Positions 11,201-24,994 of a stretch of 64,000 nucleotides of DNA are shown piece by piece. Origin of the DNA: Luidia sarsii (Eukaryota > Echinodermata > Asteroidea > Paxillosida > Luidiidae); the NCBI GenBank assembly GCA_949987565.1, contig OX465101.1, positions 25,139,911 to 25,203,910 on the forward strand, in the 5' to 3' direction. The position numbers and the translations under genes are program-made. Below the pieces are notes generated by a model, which made no database searches, was not told where the DNA came from, and worked only from the letters and a program-made list of their open reading frames with translations. Every line of letters starts with the position of its first letter. Position 1 is the first letter of the stretch.

Positions 11201-12269
11201 TAAACCGATGGCATCAGGGTACATTTGCCTGGGCGTATTTCAGTGCAGATTTAAGGTACCTTACTAATTCTTTCGGAAATCGATTGACAAGGCCACGGGC
11301 TATGATCTAAACATAGTTTTAGCTTGAAGGTATGAATATTGAAGGCGATATTCAGGAGGAGTCATTACAAGTCTCTGCAGCGAGATTCTATGCAGTGTAT
11401 TGTAAGCGCGTCGCAATATACTTGGCTGTGCGCCGTCGCTCAAAGAACATGCCTCCTTTGCCTTAAAATAATTCTTGAATTGAGTCTCAGATATCTTGTC
11501 TTTCGATCGGATCCTCTCGAGAGCATGTCAAGCTACAGATAGGTCAATTTTCAGACTCTGGAACGAAATAGTTTTGAGGATAAAGACTAGAAGGCAAAGA
11601 CTGTCTGACACATACTCCCTACTTGTGTTGTGTTGACAGTCGTATTGTCGCTACACTTATTAAACCGATGGCATCAGGGTACATTTGCCTGGGCGTATTT
11701 CAGTGCAGATTTAAGGTACCTTACTAATTCTTTCGGAAATCGATTGACAAGGCCAAGGGCTATGATCTGAACATAGTTTTAGCTTGAAGGTTTGAATATT
11801 GAAGGCTATTTTCAGGAGGAGTCATTACAAGTCTCTGCAGCGAGATTCTTTGCAGTGTATTGTAAGCGCGTCGCAATATACTTGGCTGTGCGCCGTCGCT
11901 CAAAGAACATGCCTCCTTTGCCTTAAAATAATTCTTGAATTGAGTCTCAGATATCTTGTCTTTCGATCGGATCCTCTCGAGAGCATGTCAAGCTACAGAT
12001 AGGTCAATTTTCAGACTCTGGAACGAAATAGTTTTGATGATAATGACTAGAAGGCAAAGACCGTCTGACACATACCCCCTACTTGTGTTTTGTTGACAGT
12101 CGTATTGCCGCTACACTTATTAAACCGATGGCATCAGGGTACATTTGCCTGGGCGTATTTCAGTGCAGATTTAAGGTACCTTACTAATTCTTTCGGAAAT
12201 CGATTGACAAGGCCACGGGCTATGATCTGAACATAGTTTTAGCTTGAAGGTTTGAATATTGAAGGCGAT
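7875..12269 (+). repeat. Pentamer duplication, 2,301-bp period
   Basis: 7,875–9,968 matches 10,176–12,269 with few differences. Shared rare marks are TTACTAAATCTTTCGG (8,041 and 10,342), GATTGACGAGGCC, GATTCTATGCAG (near 9,085 and 11,386) and CCAAGGGC. Differences noticed lie near 8,376, 8,482 and 8,794. This is a five-monomer higher-order repeat in two copies. Confidence 0.8.
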
Positions 12270-15200
12270 TTTCAGGAGGAGTCATTACAAGTCTCTGCAG
12301 CGAGATTCTTTGCAGTGTATTGTAAGCGCGTCGCAATATACTTGGCTGTGCGCCTTCGCTCAAAGAACATGCCTCCTTTGCCTTGAAATAATTCTTGAAT
12401 TGAGTCTCAGATATCTTGTCTTTCGATCGGATCCTCTCGAGAGCATGTCAAGCTACAGATAGGTCAATTTTCAGACTCTGGAACGAAAAAGTTTTGATGA
12501 TAATGACTAGAAGGCAAAGACCGTCTGACACATACCCCCTACTTGTGTTTTGTTGACAGTCGTATTGCCGCTACACTTATTAAACAGATGGCATCAGGGT
12601 ACATTTGCCTGGGCGTATTTCAGTGCAGATTTAAGGTACCTTACTAATTCTTTCGGAAATCGATTGACAAGGCCACGGGCTATGATCTGAACATAGTTTT
12701 AGCTTGAAGGTTTGATTATTGAAGGCGATATTCAGGAGGAGTCATTACAAGTCTCTGCAGCGAGATTCTTTGCAGTGTATTGTAAGCGCGTCGCAATATA
12801 CTTGGCTGTGCGCCGTCGCTCAAAGAACATGCCTCCTTTGCCTTGAAATAATTCTTGAATTGAGTCTCAGATATCTTGTCTTTCGATCGGATCCTCTCGA
12901 GAGCATGTCAAGCTACAGATAGGTCAATTTTCAGACTCTGGAACGAAATAGTTTTGATGATAATGACTAGAAGGCAAAGACCGTCTGACACATACCCCCT
13001 ACTTGTGTTTTGTTGACAGTCGTAATGCCGCTACACTTTTTAAACCGATGGCATCAGGGTACATTTGCCTGGGCGTATTTCAGTGCAGATTTAAGGTACC
13101 TTACTAATTCTTTCGGAAATCGATTGACAAGGCCACGGGCTATGATCTGAACATAGTTTTAGCTTGAAGGTTTGAATATTGAAGGCGATATTCAGGAGGA
13201 GTCATTACAAGTCTCTGCAGCGAGATTCTTTGCAGTGTATTGTAAGCGCGTCGCAATATACTTGGCTGTGCGCCGTCGCTCAAAGAACATGCCTCCTTTG
13301 CCTTGAAATAATTCTTGAATTGAGTCTCAGATATCTTGTCTTTCGATCGGATCCTCTCGAGAGCATGTCAAGCTACAGATAGGTCAATTTTCAGACTCTG
13401 GAACGAAATAGTTTTGATGATAATGACTAGAAGGCAAAGACCGTCTGACACATACCCCCTACTTGTGTTTTGTTGACAGTCGTATTGCCGCTACACTTAT
13501 TAAACCGATGGCATCAGGGTACATTTGCCTGGGCGTATTTCAGTGCAGATTTAAGGTACCTTACTAATTCTTTCGGAAATCGATTGACAAGGCCAAGGGC
13601 TATGATCTGAACATAGTTTTAGCTTGAAGGTTTGAATATTGAAGGCGATATTCAGGAGGAGTCATTACAAGTCTCTGCAGCGAGATTCTTTGCAGTGTAT
13701 TGTAAGCGCGTCGCAATATACTTGGCTGTGCGCCGTCGCTCAAAGAACATGCCTCCTTTGCCTTGAAATAATTCTTGAATTGAGTCTCAGATATCTTGTC
13801 TTTCGATCGGATCCTCTCGAGAGCATGTCAAGCTACAGATAGGTCAATTTTCAGACTCTGGAACGAAATAGTTTTGATGATAATGACTAGAAGGCAAAGA
13901 CCGTCTGACACATACCCCCTACTTGTGTTTTGTTGACAGTCGTATTGCCGCTACACTTATTAAACCGATGGCATCAGGGTACATTTGCCTGGGCGTATTT
14001 CAGTGCAGATTTAAGGTACCTTACTAATTCTTTCGGAAATCGATTGACAAGGCCAAGGGCTATGATCTGAACATAGTTTTAGCTTGAAGGTTTGAATATT
14101 GAAGGCGATATTCAGGAGGAGTCATTACAAGTCTCTGCAGCGAGATTCTTTGCAGTGTATTGTAAGCGCGTCGCAATATACTTGGCTGTGCGCCGTCGCT
14201 CAAAGAACATGCCTCCTTTGCCTTGAAATAATTCTTGAATTGAGTCTCAGATATCTTGTCTTTCGATCGGATCCTCTCGAGAGCATGTCAAGCTACAGAT
14301 AGGTCAATTTTCAGACTCTGGAACGAAATAGTTTTGATGATAATGACTAGAAGGCAAAGACCGTCTGACACATACCCCCTACTTGTGTTTTGTTGACAGT
14401 CGTAATGCCGCTACACTTTTTAAACCGATGGCATCAGGGTACATTTGCCTGGGCGTATTTCAGTGCAGATTTAAGGTACCTTACTAATTCTTTCGGAAAT
14501 CGATTGACAAGGCCACGGGCTATGATCTGAACATAGTTTTAGCTTGAAGGTTTGAATATTGAAGGCGATATTCAGGAGGAGTCATTACAAGTCTCTGCAG
14601 CGAGATTCTTTGCAGTGTATTGTAAGCGCGTCGCAATATACTTGGCTGTGCGCCGTCGCTCAAAGGACATGCCTCCTTTGCCTTGAAATAATTTTTGAAA
14701 TTGAGTCTCAGATATCTTGTCTTTCGATCGGATCCTCTCGAGAGCATGTCAAGCTACAGATAGGTCAATTTTCAGACTCTGGAACGAAATAGTTTTGATG
14801 ATAATGACTAGAAGGCAAAGACCGTCTGACACATACCCCCTACTTGTGTTTTGTTGACAGTCGTATTGCCGCTACACTTATTAAACCGATGGCATCAGGG
14901 TACATTTGCCTGGGCGTATTTCAGTGCAGATTTAAGGTACCTTACTAATTCTTTCGGAAATCGATTGACAAGGCCACGGGCTATGATCTGAACATAGTTT
15001 TAGCTTGAAGGTTTGAATATTGAAGGCGATATTCAGGAGGAGTCATTACAAGTCTCTGCAGCGAGATTCTTTGCAGTGAATTGTAAGCGCGTCGCAATAT
15101 ACTTGGCTGTGCGCGGTCGCTCAAAGAACATGCCTCCTTTGCCTTAAAATAATTCTTGAATTGAGTCTGAGATATCTTGTCTTTCGATCGGATCCTCTCG

Positions 15201-16108
15201 AGAGCATGTCAAGCTACAGATAGGTCAATTTTCAGACTCTGGAACGAAATAGTTTTGATGATAATGACTAGAAGGCGAAGACCGTCTGACACATACCCCC
15301 TACTTGTGTTTTGTTGACAGTCGTATTGCCGCTACACTTATTAAACCGATGGCATCAGGGTACATTTGCCTGGGCGTATTTCAGTGCAGATTTAAGGTAC
15401 CTTACTAATTCTTTCGGAAATCGATTGACAAGGCCACGGGCTCTGATCTGAACATAGTTTTAGCTTGAAGGTTTGAATATTGAAGACGATATTCAGGAGG
15501 AGTCATTACAAGTCTCTGCAGCGAGATTCTTTGCAGTGTATTGTAAGCGCGTCGCAATATACTTGGCTGTGCGCCGTCGCTCAAAGAACATACCTCCTTT
15601 GCCTTGAAATAATTCTTGAATTGAGTCTCAGATATCTTGTCTTTCGATCGGATCCTCTCGAGAGCATGTCAAGCTACAGATAGGTCAATTTTCAGACTCT
15701 GGAACGAAATAGTTTTGATGATAATGACTAGAAGGCAAAGACCGTCTGACACATACCCCCTACTTGTGTTTTGTTGACAGTCGTATTGCCGCTACACTTA
15801 TTAAACCGATGGCATCAGGGTACATTTGCCTGGGCGTATTTCAGTGCAGATTTAAGGTACCTTACTAATTCTTTCGGAAATCGATTGACAAGGCCAAGGG
15901 CTATGATCTGAACATAGTTTTAGCTTGAAGGTTTGAATATTGAAGGCGATATTCAGGAGGAGTCATTACACGTCTCTGCAGCGAGATTCTTTGCAGTGTA
16001 TTGTAAGCGCGTCGCAATATACTTGGCTGTGCGCCGTCGCTCAAAGAACATGCCTCCTTTGCCTTGAAATAATTCTTGAATTGAGTCTCAGATATCTTGT
16101 CTTTCGAT
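11968..16108 (+). repeat. Nine-monomer run of mostly delta-like units
   Basis: Here successive monomers are nearly alike (GACCGTCTG, GTGTTTTG, mostly CCTTGAAAT), so no clear multi-monomer period dominates. A weak trimer spacing is visible: the AATGCCGC mark recurs near 13,024 and 14,404. Singular changes include GAAAAAGTTT near 12,487, AAACAGATGG near 12,585, GTGAATTGTAAG with GCGCGGTCG near 15,077–15,116, and GGCGAAGACC near 15,274. The stretch may have grown by duplication of single monomers. Confidence 0.7.
14268..14728 (+). repeat. Representative 461-bp monomer of epsilon class
   Basis: This unit carries two marks. One is CGTAATGCCGC with TACACTTTTTAAAC near 14,404; the other is a one-base-longer site TTTTTGAAATTGAG near 14,692 in place of TTCTTGAATTGAG. 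The second mark occurs seven times, near 14,691, 33,558, 37,243, 42,767, 45,070, 55,198 and 57,501. The first mark also occurs without the second near 13,024, 18,087, 19,927 and 22,228, and two copies of the second mark (near 45,070 and 57,501) follow a beta left part. The two marks can therefore be separated by exchange inside the monomer. Confidence 0.85.
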
Positions 16109-16569
16109 CGGATCCTCTCGAGAGCATGTCAAGCTACAGATAGGTCAATTTTCAGACTCTGGAACGAAATAGTTTTGATGATAATGACTAGAAGGCAAAG
16201 ACCGTCTGACACATACCCCCTACTTGTGTATTTGTTGACAGTCGTATTGCCGCTACACTTATTAAACCGATGGCATCAGGGTACATTTGCCTGGGCGTAT
16301 TTCAGTGCAGATTTAAGGTACCTTACTAATTCTTTCGGAAATCGATTGACAAGGCCACGGGCTATGATCTGAACATAGTTTTAGCTTGAAGGTTTGAATA
16401 TTGAAGGCGATATTCAGGAGGAGTCATTACAAGTCTCTGCAGCGAAATTCTTTGCAGTGTATTGAAAGCGCGTCGCAATATACTTGGCTGTGCGCCGTCG
16501 CTCAAAGGACATGCCTCCTTTGCCTTAAAATAATTCTTGAATTGAGTCTCAGATATCTTGTCTTTCGAT

Positions 16570-17029
16570 CGGATCCTCTCGAGAGCATGTCAAGCTACAG
16601 ATAGGTCAATTTTCAGCTTCTGGAACGAAATAGTTTTGATGATAATGACTAGAAGGCAAAGACCATCTGACACATACCCGCTACTTGTGTTTTGTTGACA
16701 GTCGTATTGCCGCTACACTTATTAAACCGATGGCATCAGGGTACATTTGCCTGGGCGTATTTCAGTGCAGATTTAAGGTACCTTACTAATTCTTTCGGAA
16801 ATCGATTGACAAGGCCACGGGCTCTGATCTGAACATAGTTTTAGCTTGAAGGTTTGAATATTGAAGGCGATATTCAGGAGGAGTCATTACAAGTCTCTGC
16901 AGCGAGATTCTTTGCAGTGTATTGTAAGCGCGTCGCAATATACTTGGCTGTGCGCCGTCGCTCAAAGGACATGCCTCCTTTGCCTTAAAATAATTCTTGA
17001 ATTGAGTCTCAGATATCTTGTCTTTCGAT
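16570..17029 (+). repeat. Representative monomer of gamma class
   Basis: Gamma monomers carry CAGCTTCTGG, GATGATAATGAC, GACCATCTG, CCCGCTAC, GTGTTTTGTTGAC and GGCTCTGATCTG. A sub-form has CCTGCTAC together with ATTCTGTCGG (for example near 30.0, 32.3, 34.6, 36.0 and 40.1 kb). Gamma usually follows a beta monomer in the higher-order repeats between 16 and 31 kb and in the right half of the window. Confidence 0.85.
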
Positions 17030-17489
17030 CGGATCCTCTCGAGAGCATGTCAAGCTACAGATAGGTCAATTTTCAGCTTCTGGAACGAAATAGTTTTGAT
17101 GATAATGACTAGAAGGCAAAGACCATCTGACACATACCCGCTACTTGTGTTTTGTTGACAGTCGTATTGCCGCTACACTTATTAAACCGATGGCATCAGG
17201 GTACATTTGCCTGGGCGTATTTCAGTGCAGATTTAAGGTACCTTACTAATTCTTTCGGAAATCGATTGACAAGGCCACGGGCTCTGATCTGAACATAGTT
17301 TTAGCTTGAAGGTTTGAATATTGAAGGCGATATTCAGGAGGAGTCATTACAAGTCTCTGCAGCGAGATTCTTTGCAGTGTATTGTAAGCGCGTCGCAATA
17401 TACTTGGCTGTGCGCCGTCGCTCAAAGAACATGCCTCCTTTGCCTTGAAATAATTCTTGAATTGAGTCTCAGATATCTTGTCTTTCGAT

Positions 17490-17949
17490 CGGATCCTCTC
17501 GAGAGCATGTCAAGCTACAGATAGGTCAATTTTCAGACTCTGGAACGAAATAGTTTTGATGATAATGACTAGAAGGCAAAGACCGTCTGACACATACCCC
17601 CTACTTGTGTTTTGTTGACAGTCGTATTGCCGCTACACTTATTAAACCGATGGCATCAGGGTACATTTGCCTGGGCGTATTTCAGTGCAGATTTAAGGTA
17701 CCTTACTAATTCTTTCGGAAATCGATTGACAAGGCCAAGGGCTATGATCTGAACATAGTTTTAGCTTGAAGGTTTGAATATTGAAGGCGATATTCAGGAG
17801 GAGTCATTACAAGTCTCTGCAGCGAGATTCTTTGCAGTGTATTGTAAGCGCGTCGCAATATACTTGGCTGTGCGCCGTCGCTCAAAGAACATGCCTCCTT
17901 TGCCTTGAAATAATTCTTGAATTGAGTCTCAGATATCTTGTCTTTCGAT
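17490..17949 (+). repeat. Representative monomer of delta class
   Basis: Delta monomers carry CAGACTCTGG, GATGATAATGAC, GACCGTCTG, CCCCCTAC, GTGTTTTGTTGAC, GGCCAAGGGC in place of GGCCACGGGC, GAACATGCC and CCTTGAAAT. The AAGGG form is absent before about 9.4 kb, where it first appears in an alpha-type unit, and then becomes common. Delta and delta-like units make up most of 12–16 kb and fill the variable positions of the 16–25 kb higher-order repeat. Confidence 0.85.
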
Positions 17950-20900
17950 CGGATCCTCTCGAGAGCATGTCAAGCTACAGATAGGTCAATTTTCAGACTC
18001 TGGAACGAAATAGTTTTGATGATAATGACTAGAAGGCAAAGACCGTCTGACACATACCCCCTACTTGTGTTTTGTTGACAGTCGTAATGCCGCTACACTT
18101 TTTAAACCGATGGCATCAGGGTACATTTGCCTGGGCGTATTTCAGTGCAGATTTAAGGTACCTTACTAATTCTTTCGGAAATCGATTGACAAGGCCACGG
18201 GCTATGATCTGAACATAGTTTTAGCTTGAAGGTTTGAATATTGAAGGCGATATTCAGGAGGAGTCATTACACGTCTCTGCAGCGAGATTCTTTGCAGTGT
18301 ATTGTAAGCGCGTCGCAATATACTTGGCTGTGCGCCGTCGCTCAAAGAACATGCCTCCTTTGCCTTGAAATAATTCTTGAATTGAGTCTCAGATATCTTG
18401 TCTTTCGATCGGATCCTCTCGAGAGCATGTCAAGCTACAGATAGGTCAATTTTCAGACTCTGGAACGAAATAGTTTTGATGATAATGACTAGAAGGCAAA
18501 GACCGTCTGACACATACCCCCTACTTGTGTATTTGTTGACAGTCGTATTGCCGCTACACTTATTAAACCGATGGCATCAGGGTACATTTGCCTGGGCGTA
18601 TTTCAGTGCAGATTTAAGGTACCTTACTAATTCTTTCGGAAATCGATTGACAAGGCCACGGGCTATGATCTGAACATAGTTTTAGCTTGAAGGTTTGAAT
18701 ATTGAAGGCGATATTCAGGAGGAGTCATTACAAGTCTCTGCAGCGAGATTCTTTGCAGTGTATTGAAAGCGCGTCGCAATATACTTGGCTGTGCGCCGTC
18801 GCTCAAAGGACATGCCTCCTTTGCCTTAAAATAATTCTTGAATTGAGTCTCAGATATCTTGTCTTTCGATCGGATCCTCTCGAGAGCATGTCAAGCTACA
18901 GATAGGTCAATTTTCAGACTCTGGAACGAAATAGTTTTGATGATAATGACTAGAAGGCAAAGACCATCTGACACATACCTGCTACTTGTGTTTTGTTGAC
19001 AGTCGTATTGCCGCTACACTTATTAAACCGATGGCATCAGGGTACATTTGCCTGGGCGTATTTCAGTGCAGATTTAAGGTACCTTACTAATTCTGTCGGA
19101 AATCGATTGAGAAGGCCACGGGCTCTGATCTGAACATAGTTTTAGCTTGAAGGTTTGAATATTGAAGGCGATATTCAGGAGGAGTCATTACAAGTCTCTG
19201 CAGCGAGATTCTTTGCAGTGTATTGTAAGCGCGTCGCAATATACTTGGCTGTGCGCCGTCGCTCAAAGAACATGCCTCCTTTGCCTTGAAATAATTCTTG
19301 AATTGAGTCTCAGATATCTTGTCTTTCGATCGGATCCTCTCGAGAGCATGTCAAGCTACAGATAGGTCAATTTTCAGACTCTGGAACGAAATAGTTTTGA
19401 TGATAATGACTAGAAGGCAAAGACCGTCTGACACATACCCCCTACTTGTGTTTTGTTGACAGTCGTATTGCCGCTACACTTATTAAACCGATGGCATCAG
19501 GGTACATTTGCCTGGGCGTATTTCAGTGCAGATTTAAGGTACCTTACTAATTCTTTCGGAAATCGATTGACAAGGCCAAGGGCTATGATCTGAACATAGT
19601 TTTAGCTTGAAGGTTTGAATATTGAAGGCGATATTCAGGAGGAGTCATTACAAGTCTCTGCAGCGAGATTCTTTGCAGTGTATTGTAAGCGCGTCGCAAT
19701 ATACTTGGCTGTGCGCCGTCGCTCAAAGAACATGCCTCCTTTGCCTTGAAATAATTCTTGAATTGAGTCTCAGATATCTTGTCTTTCGATCGGATCCTCT
19801 CGAGAGCATGTCAAGCTACAGATAGGTCAATTTTCAGACTCTGGAACGAAATAGTTTTGATGATAATGACTAGAAGGCAAAGACCGTCTCACACATACCC
19901 CCTACTTGTGTTTTGTTGACAGTCGTAATGCCGCTACACTTTTTAAACCGATGGCATCAGGGTACATTTGCCTGGGCGTATTTCAGTGCAGATTTAAGGT
20001 ACCTTACTAATTCTTTCGGAAATCGATTGACAAGGCCACGGGCTATGATCTGAACATAGTTTTAGCTTGAAGGTTTGAATATTGAAGGCGATATTCAGGA
20101 GGAGTCATTACACGTCTCTGCAGCGAGATTCTTTGCAGTGTATTGTAAGCGCGTCGCAATATACTTGGCTGTGCGCCGTCGCTCAAAGAACATTCCTCCT
20201 TTGCCTTGAAATAATTCTTGAATTGAGTCTCAGATATCTTGTCTTTCGATCGGATCCTCTCGAGAGCATGTCAAGCTACAGATAGGTCAATTTTCAGCTT
20301 CTGGAACGAAATAGTTTTGATGATAATGACTAGAAGGCAAAGACCGTCTGACACATACCCCCTACTTGTGTATTTGTTGACAGTCGTATTGCCGCTACAC
20401 TTATTAAACCGATGGCATCAGGGTACATTTGCCTGGGCGTATTTCAGTGCAGATTTAAGGTACCTTACTAATTCTTTCGGAAATCGATTGACAAGGCCAC
20501 GGGCTATGATCTGAACATAGTTTTAGCTTGAAGGTTTGAATATTGAAGGCGATATTCAGGAGGAGTCATTACAAGTCTCTGCAGCGAGATTCTTTGCAGT
20601 GTATTGAAAGCGCGTCGCAATATACTTGGCTGTGCGCCGTCGCTCAAAGGACATGCCTCCTTTGCCTTAAAATAATTCTTGAATTGAGTCTCAGATATCT
20701 TGTCTTTCGATCGGATCCTCTCGAGAGCATGTCAAGCTACAGATAGGTCAATTTTCAGCTTCTGGAACGAAATAGTTTTGATGATAATGACTAGAAGGCA
20801 AAGACCATCTGACACATACCCGCTACTTGTGTTTTGTTGACAGTCGTATTGCCGCTACACTTATTAAACCGATGGCATCAGGGTACATTTGCCTGGGCGT

Positions 20901-23900
20901 ATTTCAGTGCAGATTTAAGGTACCTTACTAATTCTTTCGGAAATCGATTGACAAGGCCACGGGCTCTGATCTGAACATAGTTTTAGCTTGAAGGTTTGAA
21001 TATTGAAGGCGATATTCAGGAGGAGTCATTACAAGTCTCTGCAGCGAGATTCTTTGCAGTGTATTGTAAGCGCGTCGCAATATACTTGGCTGTGCGCCGT
21101 CGCTCAAAGAACATGCCTCCTTTGCCTTGAAATAATTCTTGAATTGAGTCTCAGATATCTTGTCTTTCGATCGGATCCTCTCGAGAGCATGTCAAGCTAC
21201 AGATAGGTCAATTTTCAGACTCTGGAACGAAATAGTTTTGATGATAATGACTAGAAGGCAAAGACCGTCTGACACATACCCCCTACTTGTGTTTTGTTGA
21301 CAGTCGTATTGCCGCTACACTTATTAAACCGATGGCATCAGGGTACATTTGCCTGGGCGTATTTCAGTGCAGATTTAAGGTACCTTACTAATTCTTTCGG
21401 AAATCGATTGACAAGGCCAAGGGCTATGATCTGAACATAGTTTTAGCTTGAAGGTTTGAATATTGAAGGCGATATTCAGGAGGAGTCATTACAAGTCTCT
21501 GCAGCGAGATTCTTTGCAGTGTATTGTAAGCGCGTCGCAATATACTTGGCTGTGCGCCGTCGCTCAAAGAACATGCCTCCTTTGCCTTGAAATAATTCTT
21601 GAATTGAGTCTCAGATATCTTGTCTTTCGATCGGATCCTCTCGAGAGCATGTCAAGCTACAGATAGGTCAATTTTCAGACTCTGGAACGAAATAGTTTTG
21701 ATGATAATGACTAGAAGGCAAAGACCGTCTGACACATACCCCCTACTTGTGTTTTGTTGACAGTCGTATTGCCGCTACACTTATTAAACCGATGGCATCA
21801 GGGTACATTTGCCTGGGCGTATTTCAGTGCAGATTTAAGGTACCTTACTAATTCTTTCGGAAATCGATTGACAAGGCCAAGGGCTATGATCTGAACATAG
21901 TTTTAGCTTGAAGGTTTGAATATTGAAGGCGATATTCAGGAGGAGTCATTACAAGTCTCTGCAGCGAGATTCTTTGCAGTGTATTGTAAGCGCGTCGCAA
22001 TATACTTGGCTGTGCGCCGTCGCTCAAAGAACATGCCTCCTTTGCCTTGAAATAATTCTTGAATTGAGTCTCAGATATCTTGTCTTTCGATCGGATCCTC
22101 TCGAGAGCATGTCAAGCTACAGATAGGTCAATTTTCAGACTCTGGAACGAAATAGTTTTGATGATAATGACTAGAAGGCAAAGACCGTCTGACACATACC
22201 CCCTACTTGTGTTTTGTTGACAGTCGTAATGCCGCTACACTTTTTAAACCGATGGCATCAGGGTACATTTGCCTGGGCGTATTTCAGTGCAGATTTAAGG
22301 TACCTTACTAATTCTTTCGGAAATCGATTGACAAGGCCACGGGCTATGATCTGAACATAGTTTTAGCTTGAAGGTTTGAATATTGAAGGCGATATTCAGG
22401 AGGAGTCATTACACGTCTCTGCAGCGAGATTCTTTGCAGTGTATTGTAAGCGCGTCGCAATATACTTGGCTGTGCGCCGTCGCTCAAAGAACATGCCTCC
22501 TTTGCCTTGAAATAATTCTTGAATTGAGTCTCAGATATCTTGTCTTTCGATCGGATCCTCTCGAGAGCATGTCAAGCTACAGATAGGTCAATTTTCAGCT
22601 TCTGGAACGAAATAGTTTTGATGATAATGACTAGAAGGCAAAGACCGTCTGACACATACCCCCTACTTGTGTATTTGTTGACAGTCGTATTGCCGCTACA
22701 CTTATTAAACCGATGGCATCAGGGTACATTTGCCTGGGCGTATTTCAGTGCAGATTTAAGGTACCTTACTAATTCTTTCGGAAATCGATTGACAAGGCCA
22801 CGGGCTATGATCTGAACATAGTTTTAGCTTGAAGGTTTGAATATTGAAGGCGATATTCAGGAGGAGTCATTACAAGTCTCTGCAGCGAGATTCTTTGCAG
22901 TGTATTGAAAGCGCGTCGCAATATACTTGGCTGTGCGCCGTCGCTCAAAGGACATGCCTCCTTTGCCTTAAAATAATTCTTGAATTGAGTCTCAGATATC
23001 TTGTCTTTCGATCGGATCCTCTCGAGAGCATGTCAAGCTACAGATAGGTCAATTTTCAGCTTCTGGAACGAAATAGTTTTGATGATAATGACTAGAAGGC
23101 AAAGACCATCTGACACATACCCGCTACTTGTGTTTTGTTGACAGTCGTATTGCCGCTACACTTATTAAACCGATGGCATCAGGGTACATTTGCCTGGGCG
23201 TATTTCAGTGCAGATTTAAGGTACCTTACTAATTCTTTCGGAAATCGATTGACAAGGCCACGGGCTCTGATCTGAACATAGTTTTAGCTTGAAGGTTTGA
23301 ATATTGAAGGCGATATTCAGGAGGAGTCATTACAAGTCTCTGCAGCGAGATTCTTTGCAGTGTATTGTAAGCGCGTCGCAATATACTTGGCTGTGCGCCG
23401 TCGCTCAAAGAACATGCCTCCTTTGCCTTGAAATAATTCTTGAATTGAGTCTCAGATATCTTGTCTTTCGATCGGATCCTCTCGAGAGCATGTCAAGCTA
23501 CAGATAGGTCAATTTTCAGACTCTGGAACGAAATAGTTTTGATGATAATGACTAGAAGGCAAAGACCGTCTGACACATACCCCCTACTTGTGTTTTGTTG
23601 ACAGTCGTATTGCCGCTACACTTATTAAACCGATGGCATCAGGGTACATTTGCCTGGGCGTATTTCAGTGCAGATTTAAGGTACCTTACTAATTCTTTCG
23701 GAAATCGATTGACAAGGCCAAGGGCTATGATCTGAACATAGTTTTAGCTTGAAGGTTTGAATATTGAAGGCGATATTCAGGAGGAGTCATTACAAGTCTC
23801 TGCAGCGAGATTCTTTGCAGTGTATTGTAAGCGCGTCGCAATATACTTGGCTGTGCGCCGTCGCTCAAAGAACATGCCTCCTTTGCCTTGAAATAATTCT

Positions 23901-24994
23901 TGAATTGAGTCTCAGATATCTTGTCTTTCGATCGGATCCTCTCGAGAGCATGTCAAGCTACAGATAGGTCAATTTTCAGACTCTGGAACGAAATAGTTTT
24001 GATGATAATGACTAGAAGGCAAAGACCGTCTGACACATACCCCCTACTTGTGTTTTGTTGACAGTCGTATTGCCGCTACACTTATTAAACCGATGGCATC
24101 AGGGTACATTTGCCTGGGCGTATTTCAGTGCAGATTTAAGGTACTTTACTAATTCTTTCGGAAATCGATTGACAAGGCCAAGGGCTATGATCTGAACATA
24201 GTTTTAGCTTGAAGGTTTGAATATTGAAGGCGATATTCAGGAGGAGTCATTACAAGTATCTGCAGCGAGATTCTTTGCAGTGTATTGTAAGCGCGTCGCA
24301 ATATACTTGGCTGTGCGCCGTCGCTCAAAGAACATGCCTCCTTTGCCTTGAAATAATTCTTGAATTGAGTCTCAGATATCTTGTCTTTCGATCGGATCCT
24401 CTCGAGAGCATGTCAAGCTACAGATAGGTCAATTTTCAGACTCTGGAACGAAATAGTGTTGATGATAATGACTAGAAGGCAAAGACCGTCTGACACATAC
24501 CCCCTACTTGTGTTTTGTTGACAGTCGTATTGCCGCTACACTTATTAAACCGATGGCATCAGGGTACATTTGCCTGGGCGTATTTCAGTGCAGATTTAAG
24601 GTACCTTACTAATTCTTTCGGAAATCGATTGACAAGGCCAAGGGCTATGATCTGAACATAGTTTTAGCTTGAAGGTTTGAATATTGAAGGCGATATTCAG
24701 GAGGAGTCATTACAAGTCTCTGCAGCGAGATTCTTTGCAGTGTATTGTAAGCGCGTCGCAATATACTTGGCTGTGCGCCGTCGCTCAAAGAACATGCCTC
24801 CTTTGCCTTGAAATAATTCTTGAATTGAGTCTCAGATATCTTGTCTTTCGATCGGATCCTCTCGAGAGCATGTCAAGCTACAGATAGGTCAATTTTCAGA
24901 CTCTGGAACGAAATAGTTTTGATGATAATGACTAGAAGGCAAAGACCGTCTGACACATACCCCCTACTTGTGTATTTGTTGACAGTCGTATTGC

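Larger units (their letters stand above)
15940..24683 (+). repeat. Four higher-order repeat cycles of 4 or 5 monomers
   Basis: The cycles are 15,940–18,240, 18,241–20,081, 20,082–22,382 and 22,383–24,683. Each starts with a monomer half carrying CACGTCTCTG, then a beta-type unit, then gamma, then delta. The second cycle has four monomers (1,841 bp); the others have five (2,301 bp). The first has two gamma units, while the third and fourth have two delta units. The third and fourth also share CAGCTTCTGG in the beta unit. The simplest reading is a 4-mer that gained a monomer in more than one way. Confidence 0.8.

Noticed and set aside
14520..14747. 75-codon minus-strand open frame with ATG, found seven times
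   Set aside because: It occurs only where the +1 epsilon change removes a stop. All seven copies are identical because those monomers are recent copies. No domain, and no flanking gene structure.
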